Shown here: one piece after another, positions 8,525 through 15,812 of the stretch
Layout of the letters: the number at the start of each line of letters is the position of its first letter
Position numbering within the stretch: the stretch's first letter is position 1
Source of the DNA: an uncultured Streptomyces sp.
Lineage (GTDB): Bacteria; Actinomycetota; Actinomycetes; Streptomycetales; Streptomycetaceae
NCBI RefSeq assembly: GCF_947488945.1
Contig: NZ_CANLBS010000009.1
Span: 248,001 to 312,000 of the forward strand
Direction of reading: 5' to 3'
Length of the DNA: 64,000 bases
Program-made: the position numbers and the translations under genes
The notes under the pieces: model-generated
The model's input: the letters and a program-made list of their open reading frames with translations, nothing else
What the model was told of the DNA's origin: nothing
Database searches by the model: none

Positions 8525-8593
8525 CACGTGCGGGGGCCCGGACCATCACGGACGAACCAACAGCGTCCGTTGCGGTCCGGGCCCCCGCACGTG
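8525..8593 (+). terminator. Long perfect hairpin after the hydrophobic-protein gene
   Basis: Two exact 20-bp arms (8525-8544 and 8574-8593, beginning CACGTGCGGGGGCCCGGACC) flank a 29-base loop. The loop itself contains ACGGAC/GTCCGT and extends the structure. Its position 47 bases after the stop suits a terminator. The rest of the 408-base gap up to 8885 holds a run of CCGGGCACCGG-like short repeats (8606-8660) and a weak 48-codon ORF that I do not accept. Confidence 0.75.
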
Positions 8594-8885
8594 TACGCCT
8601 CCGCCCGGTACCCAGCACCGGGCACCGGGCACCGGACGCCGGACACCGGACACCGTCTCGCCCCGGCCCCCGGCCCCCGGCAACGATGCACGGCTACCCG
8701 CTGCAGATTCCCGCGTGTAAGGGACACGACAGGGGGAAGGCGATGCTTCGAGCGCCCCTCACCGAGGAATTCGGAACACCGCACCTGCGGAGAGTTATTC
8801 GTTCCGAGCACCGCGCGGAATACCGGACGAATATCTCCGGTACGGGCGTTCATGCCGAATGGACCACCAAGGAAGGAGCCCATCA

Positions 8886-9239
8886 ATGAGCGACAACCTG
8901 TGGGGTTACCAGCCGTCGAGTGGCTATGCCGCCGGCACCGATCTGACCGGCTTCTCGGTCGAGGCCATCGACGGCAGCATCGGCAAGGTCGACAAGCACT
9001 CCGACGGTGTGGGCTCGTCCCACCTGTTGATCGACACCGGAGTGTGGATTTTCGGCAAGGAGGTGCTGCTGCCCGCCGGTACGGTCACGCGCATCGACAC
9101 GGAGGACCGCAAGGTCTACGTGGACCTGACCAAGGAGCAGATCAAGGGGTCTCCGGACTTCGACCGCCAGTCGCACGTGGCGGATCCGGGGTACCACGCG
9201 GAGCTCGGCACGTACTACGCCGCGCACCGTTTCGTCTGA
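8886..9239 (+). CDS. PRC-barrel domain protein
   Basis: The 117-residue cytoplasmic protein starts at ATG 8886 behind AAGGAAGGAG. The PRC-barrel fold occupies about residues 18-85 (FSVEAIDGSIGKVDKHSD, then LIDTGVWIFGKEVLLPAGTV and the DLTKEQIKGSPDFD end block). PRC-barrels bind RNA, protein or small ligands; in actinobacteria stand-alone copies are stress-associated. The C-terminus has several Tyr and His (YHAELGTYYAAHRFV). Together with the hydrophobic protein upstream it looks like a general stress pair. A sigma-B-type promoter was looked for and not found with confidence. Confidence 0.82.
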   Translation: MSDNLWGYQPSSGYAAGTDLTGFSVEAIDGSIGKVDKHSDGVGSSHLLIDTGVWIFGKEVLLPAGTVTRIDTEDRKVYVDLTKEQIKGSPDFDRQSHVADPGYHAELGTYYAAHRFV

Positions 9240-9329
9240 CGCTCCCACCGGCCGGGACTCTGCCCCGTACGCCCGGACCAGCGCCGGTCCGCCCGCACCC
9301 GGAGAGCCCGGCAGCGCACCCGGCACAGA

Positions 9330-9360
9330 GGCGGGGCGGCCCGAAGAGGGACGCCCCGCC
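9330..9360. terminator. Bidirectional terminator between convergent genes
   Basis: GGCGGGGCG (9330-9338) pairs with CGCCCCGCC (9352-9360) around a 13-base loop. It lies between the PRC-barrel gene (+) and the minus-strand gene ending at 9429. Confidence 0.65.
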
Positions 9361-9428
9361 GTTCCGCGCGCCCACCACCGGATATACGTCCGTCGCTCAC
9401 CGTCGCCGCCCGCTTCCCTCTCCCCGCC

Positions 9429-10010
9429 TCAACGCGGCAACTGTCTCTGCCGGTTGATCTCCTTCACCCTGGCACGCAGCACGACACTCGGAGACGCCGG
9501 GCACAGCGACTCCACCGGGCACTCCCACACCGCCCCACCGCCGGGTGGTCTCAGGCGCACGGCCGTCCCGAGGGTCTCGACCACGCGCCCGACCCGGCCC
9601 GCCCGCCCGTCCACGACGAACGACCCCAGCACAAGCGGTTCGTGGACCGACTCGGGCGCGGGCGCCACGGAGAGCGGTGCCGCCGGCGTCAGCGGTGCGG
9701 CAGCCGGTGACCCGGGCACTCGTGCCCCACCCGGCGCACACGCCCCGCCGGGCACGGGCGGCTCGCCCGGCACGCCTGGTTGGCTCGGCGCAGGTAGTCC
9801 GCCCAGCGCGAGTGTCCCGTCCGGCACGGACAGCCTCCCGCCCGGTGCGGACAGCGTCCCACCCGGCACCGGCAGCGACCCGCCCGGTGCCGACAGCGTC
9901 CCGCCCGGTGCGGATTGATCGCTCAGCACAGGCTGCTCATCCGATTCGGCCGGGCGCGTCTCCCGCTCGCCCCGGCCGGCCCCACGCGGCGCGCCCCCTT
10001 CACCCTGCAT
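9429..10010 (-). CDS. Hypothetical protein with Pro/Gly repeats and a Streptomyces accessory domain
   Basis: From ATG 10010 (GAGGAGAAGG nine bases upstream) the product has 193 residues. An in-frame GTG at 10037 is possible. Residues 25-100 are low-complexity with 7-residue repeats of the type SAPGGTL and PVPGG. The last 70 residues form a compact domain (LGSFVVDGRAGRVGRVVETLG, RLRPPGGGAVWECPVESLCPA) that occurs alone as a short protein in many streptomycetes, usually near XRE regulators and DUF397-type genes. It overlaps the upstream gene by 11 bases, suggesting coupling. Function unknown. Confidence 0.6.
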   Translation of the reverse strand: MQGEGGAPRGAGRGERETRPAESDEQPVLSDQSAPGGTLSAPGGSLPVPGGTLSAPGGRLSVPDGTLALGGLPAPSQPGVPGEPPVPGGACAPGGARVPGSPAAAPLTPAAPLSVAPAPESVHEPLVLGSFVVDGRAGRVGRVVETLGTAVRLRPPGGGAVWECPVESLCPASPSVVLRARVKEINRQRQLPR

Positions 10011-10269
10011 GGCGGGCGGCCTTCTCCTCGTCACCACAACACGCCGCCCGGCCTTCCAGCGCCTTGCTCAGCAGAATGGCCACCTCCACGTTGCACCGGC
10101 CGAGATCGATCAGGGGCGTGGGTTGGTTGCCCGCACTGGACACGGGATCGAGCCGCAGCGAGGGCAAGTGGACCCCCACGCCGGCGAGACCTTTTCTCAG
10201 CCGCATCAACGCGTCCTCGGCCTCCCGCACGTCCCCCGCTGCCACCCTGCGTCGTTCCGTCGCATTCAT
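10000..10269 (-). CDS. Small hypothetical protein of the XRE-accessory type
   Basis: The 89-residue cytoplasmic protein has a helical N-terminus with many charges (TERRRVAAGDVREAEDALMR). A conserved core LRKGLAGVGVHLPSLRLDP...LIDLGRCNVEVAILLSKAL is a pattern I know from numerous short Streptomyces proteins that travel with XRE-family regulators. No regulator is present here, so only the accessory pair remains. The C-terminus carries CC and an acidic end. The upstream sequence GGAAGG gives a modest ribosome binding site. It is probably transcribed with the gene that follows. Confidence 0.65.
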   Translation of the reverse strand: MNATERRRVAAGDVREAEDALMRLRKGLAGVGVHLPSLRLDPVSSAGNQPTPLIDLGRCNVEVAILLSKALEGRAACCGDEEKAARHAG

Positions 10270-10419
10270 GCTTCATACCTTCCACGCTGAGTAGCGGCAA
10301 TGCATACACAGCGTGGTCAAATCGCCTTGATCCTCAAGGAGGAGCCGCTCCGGCAGCCTCAGATGTGCTACAGGGAGTCGCCGAACCGCCCCGCCCGCCC
10401 CTGCCCGGCGAACGGGCCG

Positions 10420-11460
10420 TCAGAACTCCGGGTCCGTGAGGAGTTCCATCAGCCAGAGGCCGCTCTCCCGTCCGCCGGGCACGCCCTCCCCGGCGGACGG
10501 GGACGAGGACGGAGAGGGGAACATGCGGGTCCAGGAGGCTGCGCGGCCGAGGGCGGCGAGGTGGCAGGCCAGACTCAGAGCCCGTCGCAGCTCCTTGGCC
10601 GTGGCGCCCATGGCGGTCCAGGGTTCCAGATAGGCGTCCCGGAGTCCGGGCAGCGAGTCGGGACCGTACTGGTCGCGCACGGTACGGGCGGGCACCAGAA
10701 AGCTGCAGAAGGGGTGCGAGACGGCGGCATCGCCCCAGTCGAAGAACGTGAACCACCCGGCGGCCGGCCGGAACACCTGCCCGTCGTGCAGGTCGGAGTG
10801 ATCCAGCGCATCGGGCACACCGACGGCCGCCAGCTCCTCGCAACGCTCCGCGAGTTGCGGACGGAGGCCGGCCAGTCGCCGACGTTCGTCCGGCAGGAGC
10901 GTGGCGCTCTCCTCGACGAGCCGGTCGAAGAGCTCCGGCAGTTCGACGGTACGGGCGCTCGGGACCCCCCGCGCCTCCAACTGCGCGGTGTGGGGAAGGA
11001 GAGCGCGCTGCATCTCCGCGTACTGGCGAAGGAGCGCCGCCCACGCGTCGGGGGCGTCGTCCGGATTCCGGGCGAGCACGTCCCTGAGCAGTTCGCCCCC
11101 CTCGGGCAACAGCGACCAGCCGCGCCGCTCGTCCACCGCGAGCGGTGTCAGCACGTGGTCCGGGACCAGGTCGGCGAGCACCGATGCCAGCGGCCCCTCA
11201 AAGGCACCGGCCGGCGGATTCGCCTTGAACCAGACCCTGCCGCCTCCCTCCACGGGAATGCGCGCGAGCACGGACCACGGCCTCACCCGCACACTCCACC
11301 GCCCGGCCCCCCTCATTCCCTGCACCGCGAGCCGCTCCGCGACCCAGTCGTGTACGTCGCTCCGCCAGTCCACCCGGTCCCAGGGGGTCACCGCGTCCGG
11401 GTACTGCCCTCGGTCCACCGCCTCCGGCGCTTCCGATGCCTCCGAGTTCGCGTGTTCCAT
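10420..11460 (-). CDS. Aminoglycoside-phosphotransferase-fold protein
   Basis: The 346-residue protein starts at ATG 11460 (MEHANSEASEA); the open frame upstream is Arg-rich shadow. The protein-kinase-like APH fold is shown by a glycine-poor N-lobe with VWFKANPP (Lys for ATP), the catalytic loop DHSDLHDGQVF near residue 218 and the metal-binding FFDWGDAAVSHPF near 236. Such proteins phosphorylate small molecules; many actinobacterial copies are not resistance enzymes. A 20-residue Ser/Pro insert lies near the C-terminus. It is alone between the accessory pair and the divergent hemC. Substrate unknown. Confidence 0.78.
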   Translation of the reverse strand: MEHANSEASEAPEAVDRGQYPDAVTPWDRVDWRSDVHDWVAERLAVQGMRGAGRWSVRVRPWSVLARIPVEGGGRVWFKANPPAGAFEGPLASVLADLVPDHVLTPLAVDERRGWSLLPEGGELLRDVLARNPDDAPDAWAALLRQYAEMQRALLPHTAQLEARGVPSARTVELPELFDRLVEESATLLPDERRRLAGLRPQLAERCEELAAVGVPDALDHSDLHDGQVFRPAAGWFTFFDWGDAAVSHPFCSFLVPARTVRDQYGPDSLPGLRDAYLEPWTAMGATAKELRRALSLACHLAALGRAASWTRMFPSPSSSPSAGEGVPGGRESGLWLMELLTDPEF

Positions 11461-11648
11461 GTCACCATCCCAGCAGCTCCGCCCTCCCGGGGGCCAGGCA
11501 TTTCCCGGCAGGGCGCCCGCGACCTGCGGCCCCCTGGACCGGCTCGCCCGCGCACCCGGTCCGACGTTTCTCGAACGCCCTTGCACCAAGCGGGAGAAGG
11601 CATCGCGTCGATCTGCCCAGCCATACGGCGGCGGTCTATCGTGGGAGC

Positions 11649-12584
11649 ATGGCGACCCCCGAACTGATCCGTATCGTTTCCCGTGACTCGCCCATGGCGC
11701 TCGCCCAGGTGGAACGCGTACGGACCGAACTGGCGGCCCTGCACCCCGGTATCGCCACCGAGGTCGTGCCCGTGAAGACCACCGGGGACAAATGGCTGGG
11801 CGACCTCTCGCTGGTCGAGGGGAAGGGCGCCTTCACCAAGGAGGTCGACGCCGCGCTACTCGCCGGAGAGGCGGATCTCGCGGTGCACTGCGTCAAGGAC
11901 GTGCCCGCCGACCGGCCGCTGCCCGCAGGAACCGTGTTCGCCGCCTTCCTGGAACGGGACGACGTGCGGGACGCCTTGGTCCACCCCGGCGGGCTCGCCC
12001 TGGACCAGCTCCCGGCCGGCACCCGGATCGGGACCTCGTCGGTGCGCCGGGTCGCCCAGCTCGCGGCCAGCCACCCCCACCTCGACTGTGTGCCGTTCCG
12101 GGGCAACGCCAACCGGCGACTGGAGAAGCTGGCCGCCGGGGAGGCGGACGCGTTGCTCCTCGCCGCCTCGGGCCTGGAACGCATCGGCCGCGCCGACGTG
12201 ATCACGGAGATCCTCTCCACCGACGTCATGTGCCCGCCGATCGGCGCGGGCGTCCTCGCCCTCCAGTGCCGCGAGGGCGACGACGCCACCGTGGAAGCGG
12301 TCGCCGGCCTCAACCACCCCGACACGTACCGTGAGACCACCGCGGAGCGGATGTTCCTGCACGTCCTCCAGGGCCACTGCAACAGCCCGATCGCCGGTTT
12401 CGCCAAAGCCCAGCGCAACGGGGACCTCTCCCTGCGCGCCTGCGTGTTCACTCCGGACGGCAAGACGGTGCTCAACGCCCACGAGTGGGCAGGTCCGCTG
12501 GATCCCGCCACCCTGGGCACGTCCGTCGCCGTCTCCCTCCTCCGCCAGGGCGCGCGCAGTCTCATCGACGGCATCGCGCACTGA
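11649..12584 (+). CDS. hemC: Hydroxymethylbilane synthase (porphobilinogen deaminase) paralogue
   Basis: The 311-residue enzyme polymerises four porphobilinogen molecules to hydroxymethylbilane. Signatures are VVPVKTTGDKW, AVHCVKDVPAD, GTSSVRRVAQL (near residue 125), RGNANRRLEKL and the cofactor cysteine in LQGHCNSPIAG (about residue 243). That last motif departs from the usual LxGGCxxPxG by His for Gly. No other heme gene is nearby, whereas the main streptomycete hem cluster keeps hemA, hemC, hemD and hemB together, so this is likely a second copy. Start ATG 11649 follows GTGGGAGC. It is divergent from the APH-like gene. Confidence 0.9.
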   Translation: MATPELIRIVSRDSPMALAQVERVRTELAALHPGIATEVVPVKTTGDKWLGDLSLVEGKGAFTKEVDAALLAGEADLAVHCVKDVPADRPLPAGTVFAAFLERDDVRDALVHPGGLALDQLPAGTRIGTSSVRRVAQLAASHPHLDCVPFRGNANRRLEKLAAGEADALLLAASGLERIGRADVITEILSTDVMCPPIGAGVLALQCREGDDATVEAVAGLNHPDTYRETTAERMFLHVLQGHCNSPIAGFAKAQRNGDLSLRACVFTPDGKTVLNAHEWAGPLDPATLGTSVAVSLLRQGARSLIDGIAH

Positions 12585-13903
12585 CGACGGCCTCCGCACG
12601 TCCCGGCGCCCGGGTCTCGGGCCCCGTGACCCGGCCACGCGACACCGGGTCTCCGGACCGACGGCCGTCGGAGCACGAACCGGCGCCGCCCGCCGACTCG
12701 GGCCGCACCGCAGTCGGCACGGCCGCAGCGCCCCCCGCCTACGGTCCGGCCGTCACCGGATCGGAGCCGGTGCAGGCTGCGCCCCCTGGACCCGGCACGT
12801 CTGAACGCCTGGCAGCGGAGGCCGAGATCCGGGACCCGGCCACCGAGAACGGCCTCGGCAACGAGCCGGTCGCCCCGCTCCCCCGCACGTTCGCATCCAG
12901 TTTTCCCGACTGCGGTGCCACCGCCGACTGCGGACGCCGTCCCGACTGCGATCACTGTCCCAACCGTGCTCGCTGTCCCCACTGCGATCGCCGTCCCGAT
13001 GTCCAGCTCGCGCCGTTCGGCGCGAGGCACCGTGCCACCGGGGCAACCGCACGCCCCGGCTCCGCCGTCGACGCCACTGCCACAGTCACAGCCACAGCCA
13101 CAGCCACGGGTTTCTCCGCCACAGCCGGCATACAGGTCTTCCCTCATCCTCATCACTGCCTCCCCCAACGGCCCGCTCACGGGCCGGACGTGCGGTCCCC
13201 CACCGTCCCGGCGCCGCCAGGACCTCGGAAAGCCCGCCGAACCGCCTCCACAGCAGCTCTGATTACAGAACGTAACAGTGCGAGCGCGGCGTGACCATAA
13301 CTCTCCGTGAAGGTGACCCCATCGGGTGATTCGGAAGCACGTTCGGTCGACGCTCGGCCCACCCGCGCGCCCCCACCCGTCACCCAGCCCGGGTCACACC
13401 ACCGCTCGCCACCCGGCCGGAACCGCGCACCGACACTCACCCCCGCCACCGCCCGCCCGCCCGAGCCGAACGCATCAACCCCGCCGCGTTCGCGCCCGCA
13501 CCCCGCGACACCCCGGCCCTCGCCACCGCCGATCACCCCAGCCACTCGGCCACTCGGCCACCCGAAGCTCAAGGGGCGAGATCCGAGATGTCTTAACAAG
13601 GATGGGGAGGGAGGGACTGTTTCCCGCCCACCCACCCCGTAGCCGATTTGACGTTTCGTGACCGACTTGCCACGGACCGTGGTGAGGATCTAGCGTTTCG
13701 CCTCATCCGGAGACCACCGACCCGACGCACCGTCAGAAGGTCGGCAAAGAGACTCCGACCGGGATCGCGGAAAGCTCCAGCAGGAGCGCTCTCCGAGCCA
13801 CCGGGAAGGGCGCTTCGACCGAACGCCCCGTAAACCAGACGGCCCCCGCCGGTGTCCAAAACACCTGACGAGGGCCTGACCACACGGATCGAAAGAGCGA
13901 TCA
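12585..13903. other. Long intergenic stretch without a supported gene
   Basis: These 1.3 kb are open in several frames, but none has a start signal or a recognisable protein. It contains degenerate 18-21-bp repeats around 12,902-13,005 (words CGTCCCGACTGCGATC, CTGTCCCCACTGCGATC) and a CACAGC hexamer run at about 13,077-13,110. The last 250 bases, with CCGGTGTCCAAAACACCTGACGAGGGCC, are probably the leader and promoter region of the gene at 13904. Confidence 0.55.
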
Positions 13904-14947
13904 ATGGCTGCCAACCAGTTTAGTGACGCCCCCTGTGCCCCGCACGAATCAGGGCCGCCCGCACAGAAGTCCACCGCATCCCTTGCGCCACCCCCAACAC
14001 CGCACCCGATGGCCAATCCCGGTTACGGCAAGCGTTCCGCGCCGGGCCAGCGGCCGCGTACAGCGTCGGACTTCACCCACCTGGCCCCTCGTGACGCGGC
14101 GGTGGCGGCCTACGTGGACCGGTTGCCGGACGGCTCGGACATCTCCGTGAAGACGCTGGCACGGGTTCTCCCCTACGGGCAGTGTGCGATCGCCACCACC
14201 CTCAACCGCCTCCAAGCAGCGGGACATCTGCGGCGTGCCCGGGACGTCGAGGCGGACGCCACGATGCTGTTCTGGGTGACCCGCACGTACTTCTCCCGTA
14301 CCGCACGCGAGGACGCCTGGTGGGCCGCGTTCGCCAACGGCGACGCGCTCCCGGAACCGCAACGGCCGACCCGTTCACGGGCGTTCATCCTGCTTGCCGC
14401 CCTCGGCCGGACCGCCCCCGCGCTCTCGCTGGCCGAACGGGACTGCGTACGGCTGGAGCCGAAGGTGAGCGAGTGGTTCGAACGGGGCGCGAGCGAGCCG
14501 GAGATCCTGCGCGCGCTCACCGCCGGTCTGCCCAACCCCGTCCACCACGCAGCCTCGCTGGTGGAACGACGGCTCGTCGACAAGCTCCCGCCGCTACGGG
14601 TCGCGCCGCCGCGCGTGGTCCTGAGAACCCTGGAATGCGGGAAGTGCGGGGCACCCGGCCCCCCGGAGGCCCTGCCGGGTGGCCTCTGCCGCCCCTGTCG
14701 GACCCCCGCTGCCCCCGACACCCCGTACGGGACGCCCGGCACACTCCCCAGCACCGGCGTCCTCAGCACGGGCACCCTCAGCACCGGCGTCCTCAGCACG
14801 GGCACCCTCAGCACCGGCGCCCCCGGCAGCGTCGCCTCCGACGGCGTCAGCAGCCGCATGAACCAGGTCAGGGCAGGCATGCTTCCCCGCGAGGAACGCC
14901 CGAGGGGCCGCGCCGGAGTCACCATCCACCGGCACCGCCGAAGCTGA
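13904..14947 (+). CDS. Winged-helix (MarR-like) regulator with C-terminal zinc knuckle
   Basis: The 347-residue protein starts at ATG 13904 behind GAAAGAG. Residues 1-50 are a Pro-rich disordered stretch. Residues 55-130 form a winged helix (AVAAYVDRLPDGSDISVKTLAR, then CAIATTLNRLQAAGHLRRARDVE) that I place near the MarR/helix-turn-helix proteins common in Streptomyces. A helical middle part follows, then CGKCGAPGPP...GGLCRPC, a C-x2-C/C-x2-C zinc ribbon near residue 246. A run of five STGVL/STGTL pentapeptides follows the zinc knuckle. It is probably a DNA-binding regulator related to development or plasmid-type functions. Targets unknown. Confidence 0.7.
   Translation: MAANQFSDAPCAPHESGPPAQKSTASLAPPPTPHPMANPGYGKRSAPGQRPRTASDFTHLAPRDAAVAAYVDRLPDGSDISVKTLARVLPYGQCAIATTLNRLQAAGHLRRARDVEADATMLFWVTRTYFSRTAREDAWWAAFANGDALPEPQRPTRSRAFILLAALGRTAPALSLAERDCVRLEPKVSEWFERGASEPEILRALTAGLPNPVHHAASLVERRLVDKLPPLRVAPPRVVLRTLECGKCGAPGPPEALPGGLCRPCRTPAAPDTPYGTPGTLPSTGVLSTGTLSTGVLSTGTLSTGAPGSVASDGVSSRMNQVRAGMLPREERPRGRAGVTIHRHRRS
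14749..14823 (+). repeat. Five 15-bp tandem repeats inside the HTH gene
   Basis: Five units alternating CAGCACCGGCGTCCT and CAGCACGGGCACCCT encode repeated Ser-Thr-Gly-Val/Thr-Leu pentapeptides near the C-terminus. The exact alternation suggests recent expansion of a 30-bp pair. Copy number may vary between strains. Confidence 0.9.
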
Positions 14948-15005
14948 CGGCTCCTGTCCCGGGCACCCCGGCCTACCAACTCGGGGCCCCGAAACCCGAC
15001 CGGGC

Positions 15006-15575
15006 TCAGCGCTCCGGAGCCCTCGCCCCCGTACCGCCCCCGCTGGCGTCATCGCTGCCGCTACTGCTGCCCGTGCCCCTGCCGCTGCCCCTGCCGTCAT
15101 CGCGTGTGAGCAGGTGCTCCAGCCGGTCGAACCGGGTGTGCAGGGAACGAAGTTCCTGGTCGACGTCGGCCCGGCCTCGGGCTTCGGCATGTCCGACCAC
15201 CCGGGTCAGACGACGGGCACCCGCCGCCGCGCTGCCCACGAACCAGGTGGCCAGGGAGGCCGTGACGATGCTGAACACAGAAATACCGACGAGCATCACG
15301 ATCCCCGCGATGATCCGGCCGGCCAGGGTGACCGGGTAGAGATCCCCGTAGCCGACCGTCGTCGCGGTCTCCACCGCCCACCACAGGGCGAGCGGGAAAG
15401 AGGTGATGGACGCCTTGGGCGACGACGCCTCGAAGGGGACGATGATCCACGCGCCGAGCAGCAGGACCAGCACCACCCCCGCCGCTGCCCACAGCGACGC
15501 CTTCACGTGCAGCCGCCGCCAACGGTCGTTGAGCAACAGCTTGCGGAGCAGGTAGACGGCAGACGACGGAGGCAT
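15006..15575 (-). CDS. Two-helix potassium channel
   Basis: The 189-residue membrane protein has the ion-channel-2 layout: helix 1 (LWAAAGVVLVLLLGAWIIVPF, about 28-48), a pore helix with the selectivity filter TATTVGYGDLYPVT (about 70-83) and helix 2 (AGIVMLVGISVFSIVTASLATWFV). The cytoplasmic tail includes a short coiled region (DQELRSLHTRFDRLEHLLT) that may help tetramerise, and a low-complexity Gly/Ser end. No RCK ligand domain is attached. It is convergent with the HTH gene. Potassium selectivity follows from the TVGYG motif. Confidence 0.92.
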   Translation of the reverse strand: MPPSSAVYLLRKLLLNDRWRRLHVKASLWAAAGVVLVLLLGAWIIVPFEASSPKASITSFPLALWWAVETATTVGYGDLYPVTLAGRIIAGIVMLVGISVFSIVTASLATWFVGSAAAGARRLTRVVGHAEARGRADVDQELRSLHTRFDRLEHLLTRDDGRGSGRGTGSSSGSDDASGGGTGARAPER

Positions 15576-15735
15576 GACCCGACGCTATCCGCGCCCATGG
15601 CCCACGGCGGCGGGACACGGCGAGAACCCCGGAGCACGGACCTCACACGCCGGACGCCGTACCTCACGCCCCGTGACGCACCCCTCACCGCGCCCGCACC
15701 TTCACGCCCCGCACCCCGCACCCCGCACACAACGC

Positions 15736-15767
15736 GTCGGCCCCCGGGACGAATCCCGGGGGCCGAC
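15736..15767 (-). terminator. Terminator of groEL2
   Basis: A perfect 14-bp stem (GTCGGCCCCCGGGA with TCCCGGGGGCCGAC) and the stable loop CGAA stand 46 bases after the groEL stop codon. Confidence 0.85.
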
Positions 15768-15812
15768 GTGGCACCTGTGCGAGGCTGCGGTGGAACTACC
15801 GATCCCGGAGGA

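Noticed and set aside
8743..8889. 48-codon ORF just upstream of the PRC-barrel gene ending in an ATGA overlap
   Set aside because: Third-position GC is only about 60%, the binding site is weak and the sequence has no recognisable feature; probably leader sequence.
11636..13294. Long open frames on both strands between hemC and the HTH gene (e.g. 12485-13294 + and 11636-13180 -)
   Set aside because: They overlap hemC out of frame, have no start signals, and translate to low-complexity Arg/Pro or Gly/Cys sequence typical of high-GC shadows.
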